Notes: a model not told the origin generated them from the sequence alone. A stretch of 64,000 nucleotides of DNA from Caldora sp965222765 (GCA_965222765.1 CBDCVG010000059.1:134663-198662); one strand, 5' to 3'; positions 35,176 through 44,503 are shown, numbered from the stretch's first letter. Program-made: numbers and translations.

Positions 35176-35919
35176 ATGCCCCGGATACTTGTAATCGACG
35201 ATGACTCTGCAATATCAGAATTAGTCTCCGTCAATCTGGAGCTAGCTGGTTATGATGTTAGTCAGGCCAGTGATGGCATCAAGGGTCAGGCATTAGCTGT
35301 GCAACTACAGCCAGACCTGATCCTGCTCGACTTGATGCTGCCGAAGGTAGATGGATTTACTGTTTGCCAGAGGCTCCGTCGAGATGAGCGCACCACTGAT
35401 ATTCCGGTACTGATGTTGACAGCTCTGGGTCAAACCCAAGATAAAGTCGAAGGCTTGAATGCTGGTGCGGATGACTACATGACTAAGCCTTTTGAACTTG
35501 AAGAAATGCTAGCACGAGTGCGAGCCTTGCTAAGACGCACAGACCGCATTCCTCAAGCAGCAAAACACTCGGAAATTCTGAGCTATGGTCCATTGACCCT
35601 AGTACCAGAAAGGTTTGAGTGTATTTGGTTTGATAAAACGGTTAAACTGACTCACTTGGAGTTTGAATTACTGCACTGCTTACTCCAACGTCACGGTCAA
35701 ACGGTTTCTCCTAGTGAAATTCTCAAAGAGGTTTGGGGTTATGACCCAGATGATGATATTGAAACCATACGGGTACATATCCGTCATTTGAGGACGAAAC
35801 TAGAGCCTGACCCACGCCATCCTTGTTATATCAAAACGGTGTATGGTGCTGGTTACTGTTTAGAATTACCTAGTAGTGCTGAGTCAACCGTAGATGTTGA
35901 TTCACCCCGTGCTGGTTAG
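35176..35919 (+). CDS. rpaA: OmpR-type response regulator RpaA
   Basis: 247 residues from ATG 35176 (a GTG directly before is the alternative). Receiver domain 3-118 with acidic pocket IDDDSA (Asp8-10), phosphoacceptor Asp52 in LLDLMLPKVDG, Thr in MLTALGQ and Lys in TKPFE; winged-helix domain from about 135 (LTHLEFELLHCLLQRHGQTVSPSEILKEVWGYDPDDDIETIRVHIRHLR). The receiver and the link RTDRIPQAAKHSEIL match cyanobacterial RpaA closely. RpaA is the output regulator of the circadian clock (SasA/CikA partners) and affects phycobilisome energy transfer. Single gene with its own promoter region. Confidence 0.82.
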   Translation: MPRILVIDDDSAISELVSVNLELAGYDVSQASDGIKGQALAVQLQPDLILLDLMLPKVDGFTVCQRLRRDERTTDIPVLMLTALGQTQDKVEGLNAGADDYMTKPFELEEMLARVRALLRRTDRIPQAAKHSEILSYGPLTLVPERFECIWFDKTVKLTHLEFELLHCLLQRHGQTVSPSEILKEVWGYDPDDDIETIRVHIRHLRTKLEPDPRHPCYIKTVYGAGYCLELPSSAESTVDVDSPRAG

Positions 35920-35959
35920 GTAAAGTACTGAACTGTTTCAGCTAAAATAGGGCAATAGG

Positions 35960-36370
35960 TAGTGGCGTGACACGACTAAAACTGTAGGTTGGGTTGAACA
36001 ATAGTGAAACCCAACATTCTTATTACTGGCGCTGGGTTTTGTTCCTTTCCTCAACCCAACCTACACCTAATATCATGTCGGCATAATTGCCCATAATAAA
36101 AATTTCTCCGCGTCTCCGCATCCCCGCGTCCCCGTGTTAGCCTTCACTATGGGTCTTAAACCTGAGATGATATAAGACACCAAATTAGCTGTGTCACACC
36201 AATAGTCGCGTGACACAGCTAATTTGGTGGCTTAGAAACCGGTTGGGGAATTTAGAATTTAGAATTTAGAATTTACGAATGTAGTGCGAGCGTCTCGCTC
36301 GCGATCAATCAGTCACCCCGCGAGCAAGATGCTCGCACTATTCCCTCATTTTAGGTGTGTCGCGCCACTA
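35960..36370. repeat. Composite MITE-like element with 22-bp terminal inverted repeats
   Basis: TAGTGGCGTGACACGACTAAAA at 35960-35981 faces TTTTAGGTGTGTCGCGCCACTA at 36349-36370. Inside are a 15-bp inverted repeat with the AGGTTGGGTT core (35983-35997/36051-36065), a perfect 20-bp hairpin (36178-36229), GAATTTA heptamers and a GTGCGAGC hairpin (36288-36336). It fills the whole spacer between rpaA and the vanY-like gene; no gene is seen. Confidence 0.65.
36178..36229. other. Perfect 20-bp stem-loop
   Basis: CACCAAATTAGCTGTGTCAC and its exact complement flank a 12-base loop. Part of the TGTGTCRC repeat family of the surrounding element. Confidence 0.75.
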
Positions 36371-36380
36371 TAGCAGTTAC

Positions 36381-37121
36381 TCAAATGCGATCGTGTTTAA
36401 AAATTACTTGTGTTGCTGGTGAAGCGATGAAACGCCAATGCCATGGCTCATAACTAACTCCTTGATGATTGTTTTGCGGAAATGACATTTCAAATCCAAA
36501 TTCTTTACCGTGAACGCTCAACCATTTAAACGCATCAGTTTTGGCAAATTTATCTCTAATATCTTGTTTCGGAAAATGACCATCTGTTAAGTCAAGAGCA
36601 TAGCCTGTATGGTGTTCGCTGTAGCCTGGTGGTGCGCTTACTTTAGCAGCCGCTTCTGGCGAGCCTAATCGCTGAATTTGAGCTTTGAATAGTTTTTCTT
36701 GATCCGCAATACTACGAAAACAGGATACTGGGACAATCCATACACCTTCATCTCGTGCGGCATAGATTAATTTCATTAGTGCTAATGCTGCTTCTGGTAA
36801 TAGTTTTTCATATCTCTGATACTCTTGTTGAGCATAACTGCCAATGACAATCATTTGATTAACATCTCCCTCTTGATAAGGAAAATGTCCCAACTTAGTT
36901 TTACCTGATGCTCTAATTGACGGTGTGGTAACTGAGGGTATTAGTGAGGGAGTTATCTTGACTTTTTGGGAAAGTGTTGGGGTCGTAGTTGGAAATACAA
37001 TTGGTTGCTTTGGTTTAATAAATAGGATAAATGCATATATATTTATTACGATTCCTATGGTAATTAAGATTAGGGGTATGACAAAACGTAGCCAAGGAGA
37101 TAGCTTGTTTCTAAATTTCAT
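36381..37121 (-). CDS. D-alanyl-D-alanine carboxypeptidase, VanY/M15B family
   Basis: 246 residues. A short basic N-terminus and one membrane span (FVIPLILITIGIVINIYAFILFI, residues 13-35) anchor it in the cytoplasmic membrane; a Thr/Pro linker follows. The catalytic domain has the M15 zinc motifs: SEHHTGYALDLTDG (His and Asp ligands) and YEPWHWRF (His ligand with catalytic Glu). It trims D-Ala-D-Ala peptides of peptidoglycan in the periplasm. It is the last of four same-strand genes with the effector-like, NLR-like and IMS-like genes, 56 bp behind the latter. Confidence 0.85.
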   Translation of the reverse strand: MKFRNKLSPWLRFVIPLILITIGIVINIYAFILFIKPKQPIVFPTTTPTLSQKVKITPSLIPSVTTPSIRASGKTKLGHFPYQEGDVNQMIVIGSYAQQEYQRYEKLLPEAALALMKLIYAARDEGVWIVPVSCFRSIADQEKLFKAQIQRLGSPEAAAKVSAPPGYSEHHTGYALDLTDGHFPKQDIRDKFAKTDAFKWLSVHGKEFGFEMSFPQNNHQGVSYEPWHWRFIASPATQVIFKHDRI

Positions 37122-37177
37122 TAAGTTATACAGCTTTACACTGAATATAATTTGTGTTAGTTAGCTTGAATTTGATA

Positions 37178-39187
37178 TTAATTCTTTATTTCTTCGGAGT
37201 TGGCTATTTTAAAACTGCCATTTTCCCATTGTAAAGTCCAACGATATACACCCGTACTAAGTCCACTATTCGTTGGATCGATTCCACCATTAATATGAAG
37301 GGTTCGATCTTGAGCAACCTTTGTTTCAATAATTATTTGATTACCTTTACTATAAAACTTTCCACCAGCTTCGACTGCAGCTCCTCCGTATGTGTAGTAA
37401 GCGTTATATTTGATTAGCCATTCAACTGATCCTTTCTGTCTTTCTAAATATTCATTTATTGTATATTTTTCGAGAATTTGAAAGTCATAAGAAGGTCCAA
37501 GTACTTCAGATTTAGTCAGTAGCCAGGATTGAATTACATTAACAGCATCTGGCTTAGTAATAATAGTACCATCAGAAGTTTTAACAAATTCTGGAACACT
37601 AATAACAGGATTATCGTTGACGGTAATATCAATACTTTTGCTAGTACCATTTTTACCGTCATTAGCTATAACATTGAGGGAGTCTTCACCATAGTAATCT
37701 TGATTACCTCGGTAAATTATTCCATTAGAATCAGCTAATATATTATTGATTTTGGCAATATCTCCTGTGAGAGTGACTGTATTAGTTTTGTTGTTTTTGA
37801 TATCATTACCACGTAGTCCTTCAGGTAAATTATCTTTTATAGTAAGTATACCGTTAGCAACGCTGAGGGTAATAGTGATATTTTTGCTGCTAGGACTGCT
37901 AATGCTAATTCCATTAATTGATAGATTGGTATTTTGATTGACAATTTTGCTACTGGGAACATTAACAATAGGAGGAGGATTGAGAGACTTGACAGTGATG
38001 TTAATATTTTGGCTAACGGGTTGCAGATTTTGATCAGAGGGTGGATATATTAAACCTTTCTCAGTATTATTGATATTCACAGAAAGTGCCAGGGAATCTT
38101 CGCCAGTAAAATTTTGATTTCCTTTGTAGGTAATACTATTGGTATCAGCTAGGGTAGTATTAATTTCAGTAACAGTACCAGTTAAAGTAACTTTTGAGGT
38201 TTTATTATTAGTAATAGCATCAGCAGTTAAACCGTTAGAGACATCAGGTTTAACAGATATCGCACCATTATTAACTTCAAGAGTGACAGTGACGTTTTGA
38301 CTCTCAGCAGCGGTTAGGCTAATATCAGTAATAGCCAAGTCAGTATTTTCATTAACAGTGGTAGCACTAGGAACATTAATTTTTAGATTATCAGTGTTGG
38401 GAATAATATGAATATTTTCTGTCAAAGTATTGCTGATACCACCATCGCCATCAGTAAGTTGAAACTCGACGGTACGCTTCCCGATAGTGGGATTTTTTGA
38501 GATGTTGCTATAGGCAATTTTTCGTACCACAGCTTGGACTATTTCACGGTTAGCATTGGCATTAAAGGTGATTACTAGGGGTTGTGCTTCTTTACCACCC
38601 TCAAAACTGCCAATGATAGTATCTCCATAGGTGATATTATTGCTATCTACGCCAATATCATTTGTATCTGTACCTTGATTGCGAATACTAAGGATATCAT
38701 CAGGTGTGCCACTTGTCGTAAATTTCACGGTTAGGTTGCCTGCTTCAAAGTCAGGAGAGTATAAATCGTCTACATTGGCAAGCTCAAGTATAATGATACA
38801 GTTATTATCTTCTACACAATCTGAAATCTCAGGTTTTATTACAATTTCTTCGTGCCTGAGTTTATGTACCAAAATGGCAGAAGCACTTCCTGTTGTAACT
38901 AGTATCAATCCTGCAATTAACAAACTCCATTCAGATAATTTAATGCTACGCTTTAATAGCTTGGAGATAATTTTAATCTCATCATTGTTAATACTATCCC
39001 ATCTGTCTAAAATAAAATTAGTTGTATCTTTAGATTTTTTATACTGTTGGTTGGCTTCAGGTAATAATCCACTGATAATTTTTCTGTAGCGTTGAGCTTC
39101 ATTTCCTTGTCTTAAGGTGACAAAAAATGCCACTAAATTAGCGTTAATATAAGTGATAGGATTAGTTATTTGGTCTAAAGTTTTCAT
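37178..39187 (-). CDS. Membrane protein with cadherin-like repeats and ARC6-IMS-like domain
   Basis: 669 residues. A cytoplasmic helical N-terminus (1-86) is followed by one span (WSLLIAGLILVTTGSASAILV, 87-108). The outer part has three or more related beta modules of about 100 residues; two share VNxNTxLxIxxISxxxxxSxNxTxTLxVxNG and TLTGxxxxINxxLADxNxIxYxGNQ, a cadherin/Ig-like pattern. Residues 548-669 (AVNVIQSWLLTKSEVLGPSYD...YRWTLQWENGSFKI) match the IMS-like domain (DUF4101) of ARC6 and other cyanobacterial proteins, here outside the membrane. Role unknown; it follows the NLR-like gene by 111 bp and may be its partner or just cotranscribed. Confidence 0.65.
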   Translation of the reverse strand: MKTLDQITNPITYINANLVAFFVTLRQGNEAQRYRKIISGLLPEANQQYKKSKDTTNFILDRWDSINNDEIKIISKLLKRSIKLSEWSLLIAGLILVTTGSASAILVHKLRHEEIVIKPEISDCVEDNNCIIILELANVDDLYSPDFEAGNLTVKFTTSGTPDDILSIRNQGTDTNDIGVDSNNITYGDTIIGSFEGGKEAQPLVITFNANANREIVQAVVRKIAYSNISKNPTIGKRTVEFQLTDGDGGISNTLTENIHIIPNTDNLKINVPSATTVNENTDLAITDISLTAAESQNVTVTLEVNNGAISVKPDVSNGLTADAITNNKTSKVTLTGTVTEINTTLADTNSITYKGNQNFTGEDSLALSVNINNTEKGLIYPPSDQNLQPVSQNINITVKSLNPPPIVNVPSSKIVNQNTNLSINGISISSPSSKNITITLSVANGILTIKDNLPEGLRGNDIKNNKTNTVTLTGDIAKINNILADSNGIIYRGNQDYYGEDSLNVIANDGKNGTSKSIDITVNDNPVISVPEFVKTSDGTIITKPDAVNVIQSWLLTKSEVLGPSYDFQILEKYTINEYLERQKGSVEWLIKYNAYYTYGGAAVEAGGKFYSKGNQIIIETKVAQDRTLHINGGIDPTNSGLSTGVYRWTLQWENGSFKIANSEEIKN

Positions 39188-39298
39188 AATTATTTTCCTG
39201 GAGCCTCAGCACAGACAAAATAGCTGTGCTACTAATAATGAATTGATGTGGATTGGGATGAAATTGTGATATATGTTTGTAAATTTGTCCCTATGAGT

Positions 39299-41905
39299 TC
39301 ATTTAATTTCGTTAGCAAAAGCTACTAAAGCCTGGATTGCAGTTTGCTGTGCTGGGACTTTATTTTCAAGTTTAGCCCAATTTTTCATAGCTTCTTCTAT
39401 AGGAGTCAGTGGACGTTTTTCTGGCTTTTTCCAAACTTGATACTTCCTTCTTTTAAAAATAACTTTTCTCGCCTCAATATCGGAAACATTACCATTAATA
39501 TGAACTCGCTCTTCTAGATATATTTCAGTTATACTTTCAACAAGTTCTTTCTGTTCCTCTTTGGTCAAATAAAATAACACATCAGGTAATTGAGAGGCAA
39601 TTTGTTCAAAATATCGTCGTGTTAAGCAGCAAATTGCAAATACAACAGCTTTACGGACAAAAGGGTGCTTCTCTTGTTTCAGAATTTCCGCTAAATTAGT
39701 TAAGGCATCCTTCTGGGTAATGTGAGAGTTTATTTCGTAGGGAATTAGTCCGTAACTGAGTGCTGTAGTTGTCAGTAAAGCATCATCTTTAGTGATTTTT
39801 TCTTTATCAACTGGGCTAGGACGGGATTTTACTTCTTTGTACCAATCATCAAGGGTTTGCTTAACTTGCTGGCTATTTTGGGGATAGATATAAGCCTCGG
39901 CAAAAGTCAAAGCGATGGCGTGACTTAAGCTGGGAAGTAACTTAGAATTAAACCAATATGTCTCCCTCTGTGTTAAATCCTTTAGTATTTGGCGTATTCG
40001 TTGATCTTGGAAATGTAAAGGTGCTGTGTGTAATAGCGTATGGTAAGCAAAGTAAAAATGGACTAAATGTAGTCGGCTTTCCAACAATTCTTCCAACCAG
40101 TTATAGAACTCGTTTGAAAGTTGATCTGTTCCATAATATTCGTAAATTGTTTCACCAATAGCAACTGCGACAGTAGCTCCGATATAATCTCCTACTATTG
40201 TCTTACCTTTGGTGTAATAATCTTGTGATTCTCTTTTTTGATCAGAAGTACTCTCGATGATATCCTTTAGCCAAGTAATAATAGCCACGAGTAAATTTTT
40301 AGAATTTTCTGATTCGCTTTTTTGTTTGTTTTCAGCACTTTCTTCTGATTTCTCTGCCTCCTCCCATCGCCATGGTTCATTCTCACTCTCTTTTTTCAAA
40401 GCAATGTCATAAAATTTTTGGATAATTCTGAAGAGGTTTTGCTGATTAGCAGGATACCATTTTGCAATAACACTGGCTGCAACTTGTCGTACTTGTGAGT
40501 CTTTATTCGCAGCTAACCTTAATAAAGGTCCTTCAACAGCACTAAATGCACTAGTTGAAACTAAACCGATATCAGTAAGTGTTTCACTGATGACGCGGCG
40601 TAGCTTTTCCCTTCGCATTGAATCGCCGTACAATTCCCATTTATTTTTATTGTAGTAATCCTCTTCTACTACTGACTCTTCAACCAAATCTACTAATATA
40701 TCTAAAGCAGTGACAATCTGTCTGCGGTGGCTTTCCCATGCTACTTTAAATAATAGCTGACGATTTTCAAGGGAGAGTATTTTAATAGAGCGAAGGTCAA
40801 TTTTATAATTCTTAGTTTTTACTACTTTAAAATCATCTGGTTTACTTTCATATAAACTATTTTTATCAAGAGCAAAATACTGGTCTTGAAGTTGTTCTAA
40901 GTCGCTGTAATCTAGGGACCTCAAGGATGGATCTCGTTTTTGCCAGACTTCCTGAACTACTCTTTCCAGTGCTGCAAATAATTGGTCTTCAAACAACCCA
41001 TTAAAGAAACTTAATCCTAGTGCTAGTAGTTGTTCCCGTCCATCCAGAATGCCATAGTACAACTTTCTGATAAATTGCTCATCATTTTTAGCAATTTTAA
41101 TGAGTGTGTCAACTCTTAGAGATTTATTTTCAACTACATCTTCAGTACTTTGTTCATTTAATTGCTCTACTCCTTGACGAAATAGTTCTACAAAATGGCT
41201 AATGTTTGCAGGCGTAGACAATTTTTGTGCCACTGATTGAAGTGACATTCTCTCTTCTGTTAAATAAGGAGTCAGTTCCGATAACAAGCTATATTTATTG
41301 AGTTGTTCGGTGAGTTCCCGTAATAAACCATCGGAGTCAGAGATATCTTGAAAACTGATCCTTGGAAAAAATCCTCTAGCTTTTTTCTCTAAATGCCAAC
41401 TAGTGAAACTTTTATCTGTGCTAACTACAACATAATGTTGATTTAGTTCTTTGGCGGTTTTATGAGTTTTCCTGAGCCAATCAAAACCCACATCTTTAGC
41501 TTCAACCTCGGTTAAAATGAAAATCGTGGGAGACTTAGATTTGTTGAATTCTATATCCATGTTCAACAATCTACGGTTCCATTGCTTGATAGTTAACCTG
41601 TTCTCACCTGAGTTGGGTTTTGATATCTGTTTATTCTTAGCTAAAAGAAAAGCTAGATACAAAGCTAGCTCATTTTTACTAACTTCTAAATCACCTCCTA
41701 ATACTAGCAGTCTCTCTGTTTCAATTATTTTCAGGAGATAGTCCAGTTTAAGATTGCGGCTGTCTCTAAAGCGGGACTCTAATTCTGCGATAGTTATTTC
41801 GACAAATGCTCCTTTAGAATCACCATAATAGTTATATACTCGCGCATTTTCTCCAAAAGCAGCTCCATACACTGATTCATTAAACTCAAAGTCGCTTTTA
41901 GCCAT
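39299..41905 (-). CDS. NLR-like protein: N-terminal amyloid-type motif, degenerate P-loop, HEAT-like repeats
   Basis: 868 residues from ATG 41905 (a TTG 15 bases earlier is possible). Residues 5-29 (DFEFNESVYGAAFGENARVY) match the C-terminus of the neighbouring small protein at F, N, V, G, AFG, N, V and N. Next comes a NTPase-like region: strand LLVLGGDLEVSKNELALYLAFLL (70-78 lacks the G-K-S/T of a Walker A) and TIFILTEVEAKD as a Walker-B-like strand. The remainder is helical with HEAT-like stretches (EGPLLRLAANKDSQVRQVAASVIAKW; KQEKHPFVRKAVVFAICCLTRR). This is the layout of STAND/NLR proteins of bacterial conflict systems, perhaps of an inactive-NTPase type. No membrane spans. Family call is inference. 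Confidence 0.6.
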   Translation of the reverse strand: MAKSDFEFNESVYGAAFGENARVYNYYGDSKGAFVEITIAELESRFRDSRNLKLDYLLKIIETERLLVLGGDLEVSKNELALYLAFLLAKNKQISKPNSGENRLTIKQWNRRLLNMDIEFNKSKSPTIFILTEVEAKDVGFDWLRKTHKTAKELNQHYVVVSTDKSFTSWHLEKKARGFFPRISFQDISDSDGLLRELTEQLNKYSLLSELTPYLTEERMSLQSVAQKLSTPANISHFVELFRQGVEQLNEQSTEDVVENKSLRVDTLIKIAKNDEQFIRKLYYGILDGREQLLALGLSFFNGLFEDQLFAALERVVQEVWQKRDPSLRSLDYSDLEQLQDQYFALDKNSLYESKPDDFKVVKTKNYKIDLRSIKILSLENRQLLFKVAWESHRRQIVTALDILVDLVEESVVEEDYYNKNKWELYGDSMRREKLRRVISETLTDIGLVSTSAFSAVEGPLLRLAANKDSQVRQVAASVIAKWYPANQQNLFRIIQKFYDIALKKESENEPWRWEEAEKSEESAENKQKSESENSKNLLVAIITWLKDIIESTSDQKRESQDYYTKGKTIVGDYIGATVAVAIGETIYEYYGTDQLSNEFYNWLEELLESRLHLVHFYFAYHTLLHTAPLHFQDQRIRQILKDLTQRETYWFNSKLLPSLSHAIALTFAEAYIYPQNSQQVKQTLDDWYKEVKSRPSPVDKEKITKDDALLTTTALSYGLIPYEINSHITQKDALTNLAEILKQEKHPFVRKAVVFAICCLTRRYFEQIASQLPDVLFYLTKEEQKELVESITEIYLEERVHINGNVSDIEARKVIFKRRKYQVWKKPEKRPLTPIEEAMKNWAKLENKVPAQQTAIQALVAFANEIK

Positions 41906-42058
41906 GTCTAAGACTGCCAAACAAGAATTTTAATTTATTTAACTAGGCTGGACTTTCAGCCATAAGTTAAAATTATGGCTGAAGATTTTTTAATCCTTAC
42001 GCAACTGTCACAACAAAAGTGTAAGAACGAATTAGTAATAAGTGATTTATCTTCTAAT

Positions 42059-42445
42059 TTATGTCCATTTGTTGTTGACTTTAGGATTCTTCCCAAAAGC
42101 AGAACCTTTAACTTCGTCATTAAAAGTGTAAGTATCTCCGTTTGTAGTGCCAGAGTTATCGGGAATTACCCCTGCTTTCTTAAGTTGCTCTACTAAATCA
42201 CCTAGTTTTTTCGCAAACTCCTCATCTTCAGTCATTTGTGTCACTAATTCTCCCTCTACTATTTTAATGTTTTGTTTTGTTTGTTGTTTTTCAGCTCGTG
42301 TCAGTAATCCTAATGTTCCTGCTGCTTGTAACTTCTCACGGATAGCAGTTATTAGTTTAGTTCCCAATTCTCCACCAGCTTTTTGAAACGCTCCGGTCAA
42401 CATCCAACCTGCGATCGCGCTAGCTGTAGCTGTTATTATTTCCAT
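42059..42445 (-). CDS. Small effector-like protein with C-terminal amyloid-type motif
   Basis: 128 residues. The N-terminus MEIITATASAIAGWMLTGAF is a hydrophobic/amphipathic helix followed by QKAGGELGTKLITAIREKLQ; a charged helical middle (about 45-90); a Gly/Asn/Thr linker; then the motif YTFNDEVKGSAFGKNPKVNN at residues 106-125. Such a membrane-active N-terminal helix plus a C-terminal short beta motif is the build of 'Bell'-type effectors with BASS amyloid-signalling motifs, and the same motif opens the NLR-like protein next door (spacing 153 bp, same strand). I infer a cell-death or membrane-perturbing effector; no experiment is implied. Confidence 0.6.
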   Translation of the reverse strand: MEIITATASAIAGWMLTGAFQKAGGELGTKLITAIREKLQAAGTLGLLTRAEKQQTKQNIKIVEGELVTQMTEDEEFAKKLGDLVEQLKKAGVIPDNSGTTNGDTYTFNDEVKGSAFGKNPKVNNKWT

Positions 42446-42613
42446 CTATAAAAATCTCTATAATTGAAATCGAGTTAAGCATATCTACACTATAGCAATC
42501 CTTTTTTAGAAGAAAAAAAATGCTACAAATTAAGTATAAAAATTCTGTTTAATCAAGCTATGGGACTGTGGACAAAAAAAATGCGTAATTATACGCATTT
42601 TTCTATGTAACTT

Positions 42614-42778
42614 TTATAATAATTTACTCAATGCTGCACAAATCGGTTTTTCCAACAGTGGTGGTTGCTTAATTAAGTTGAAATAACCAGCTTTTACCTC
42701 ATCCAATAGCTGGAGTTGCCAATCAGTTAATTGGGTTTCTAGCAAGGATAGCAACCCAATATTAGCATTTCTCCCCAA
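42614..42778 (-). CDS. Possible 54-residue protein or remnant
   Basis: A frame from TTG 42778 to TAA 42614 encodes LGRNANIGLLSLLETQLTDW, then QLQLLDEVKAGYFNLIKQPPLLEKP and ICAALSKLL. Composition is protein-like, but there is no ATG or clear ribosome site. It lies directly behind the symporter stop. The remainder of 42446-42811 is AT-rich; an AGAAACCTGGTTTCT palindrome sits at 42778-42792. Confidence 0.3.
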   Translation of the reverse strand: MGRNANIGLLSLLETQLTDWQLQLLDEVKAGYFNLIKQPPLLEKPICAALSKLL

Positions 42779-42811
42779 GAAACCTGGTTTCTGGATCGGT
42801 GTTCTAGTTAC

Positions 42812-44494
42812 TCAAAATTCTCCAGCAGCTTCTCCTGAAGGTAACTCTGCTTCTGGGATACGAAGTTCTTCCACCATTTCCTGGATCTCTGGTGGTGGTG
42901 GTGGGGTAAGGCGAGAGACGACTAAGGTAACGATCAAGTTGATAATCATGCCTAGGGTACCTATTCCTTCGGCAGAAACCCCAAAGAACCAGGGTTGCAT
43001 ACCGCCGAATTTAACTCCAATAATGTAAAAGGCAGTAAAAGTTAAGCCTGTTACCATTCCTGCGATCGCACCTTCTTTATTAGTACGTTTGTCAAATATT
43101 CCCAAAATAATCGCCGGAAAGAAGCTAGCAGCTGCTAAACCAAAAGCAAAGGCTACTACTTGACCAACAAATCCTGGTGGATTGATGCCAAAGAAACCGG
43201 CAATCACTAAACCGAATCCTACCATTACCCGACCGATGAACACTCGTTGAGTTTCTGAAGCTTCTGGATTAACCAGGCGATAGTAGACATCGTGGGCGAA
43301 GGAACTAGAAATTACTAGTAGTAAACCTGAAGCTGTGGATAAAGCTGCGGCTAAACCTCCAGCTGCAACTAGGGCAATTACCCAAGGTGCTAATTTTGCT
43401 ACTTCCGGGGTAGAAAGGACAATAATGTCACGATCAATCTTAATTTCGTTGGTTTCCTCCTCTGGTGTTAACTGAAAGCGCCCATCATTGTTCTTATCTT
43501 CAAAAGCCAACAACCCAGTATTTTCCCATTTGGATGCCCAATCTAGCTGACGCACTTCTTCAATTGTCTGGTTGTGTAGGGAGTCAATCAAGTTGTAGCG
43601 GGCAAACATCGATAGGGCTGGGGCAGTAGTATAAAGGATGGCGATGAATAGCAGTGCCCAACCAGCAGAAAACCGAGCTGCACGTACATTAGGAACGGTA
43701 TAAAAGCGTACAATCACATGGGGTAAACCCGCTGTTCCCACCATTAGGGCAATAGTGATGAACAGTACGTCCAGCATTGACTTATTGGCAAAGGGTTGAG
43801 TATATTCGGCAAAACCGAGGTCAACTTGAACTTGATTGAGTTTGTCAGCAATGTCACTGAAGGTAAAGGCTAATTGGGGGATAGGATTGTCTGTTAGGAG
43901 GAGGGAAATTGCGATCGCAGGAATCAGGTAGGCGATAATCAAGACACAATACTGTGCTACCTGAGTCCAGGTAATTCCTTTCATGCCTCCCAGGATGGCA
44001 AAAAAGCCTACAATTACCATACCGATAATCACACCAGTTTCGACGGGAACCTGGAGAAAGCGACTGAAGACAATCCCCACACCCCGCATTTGTCCCGCCA
44101 CATAGGTGAGGGAAACGAAGATAGCAGCAACTACTGCTACCAAACGGGCAACATTAGAGTAATAGCGATCGCCAACAAAGTCAGGTACGGTATATTTACC
44201 AAACTTCCGTAGGTAGGGAGCTAGCAACAGTGCTAGTAGTACATAGCCCCCAGTCCAACCCATCAGATAGATTGAGCCATCATAGCCCAAAAAAGAAATT
44301 AACCCTGCCATGGAGATAAACGAAGCCGCTGACATCCAATCAGCAGCAGTTGCTGCACCGTTAGCAATCGGGGGAACCCCCTTACCAGCAACAAAAAAGC
44401 CAGAACTATCCTTAACTCGCGATCGCCAACCAATATAGATGTACAACAAGAAAGATAGACCGACAAACAAAGTTGTCCAAACTTCAACTGCCAT
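42812..44494 (-). CDS. Sodium:solute symporter (acetate permease-like)
   Basis: 560 residues with about 13 membrane spans. SSS-family landmarks: ANGAATAADWMSAASFISMAGLISFLGYDG (first core helix with the sodium site), GYVLLALLLAPYLRKFGKYTVPDFVGDRY, and GLAAALSTASGLLLVISSSFAHD. The sequence follows the ActP/DUF4212-coupled branch, which moves acetate or other small carboxylates with Na+. A Pro/Glu-rich cytoplasmic tail (TPPPPPEIQEMVEELRI) ends the protein. The gene is 9 bp behind the small DUF4212 subunit gene, the standard pairing. A charged insert (ENTGLLAFEDKNNDGRFQLT) with DKNNDGRF looks like a Ca-binding loop. Confidence 0.88.
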   Translation of the reverse strand: MAVEVWTTLFVGLSFLLYIYIGWRSRVKDSSGFFVAGKGVPPIANGAATAADWMSAASFISMAGLISFLGYDGSIYLMGWTGGYVLLALLLAPYLRKFGKYTVPDFVGDRYYSNVARLVAVVAAIFVSLTYVAGQMRGVGIVFSRFLQVPVETGVIIGMVIVGFFAILGGMKGITWTQVAQYCVLIIAYLIPAIAISLLLTDNPIPQLAFTFSDIADKLNQVQVDLGFAEYTQPFANKSMLDVLFITIALMVGTAGLPHVIVRFYTVPNVRAARFSAGWALLFIAILYTTAPALSMFARYNLIDSLHNQTIEEVRQLDWASKWENTGLLAFEDKNNDGRFQLTPEEETNEIKIDRDIIVLSTPEVAKLAPWVIALVAAGGLAAALSTASGLLLVISSSFAHDVYYRLVNPEASETQRVFIGRVMVGFGLVIAGFFGINPPGFVGQVVAFAFGLAAASFFPAIILGIFDKRTNKEGAIAGMVTGLTFTAFYIIGVKFGGMQPWFFGVSAEGIGTLGMIINLIVTLVVSRLTPPPPPEIQEMVEELRIPEAELPSGEAAGEF

Positions 44495-44503
44495 GATTTC
44501 TCC

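Noticed and set aside
42614..42778. Third member of the amyloid-motif system
   Set aside because: The short frame lacks the FNxxVxGxAFG motif and a proper start; it follows the symporter, not the NLR pair.
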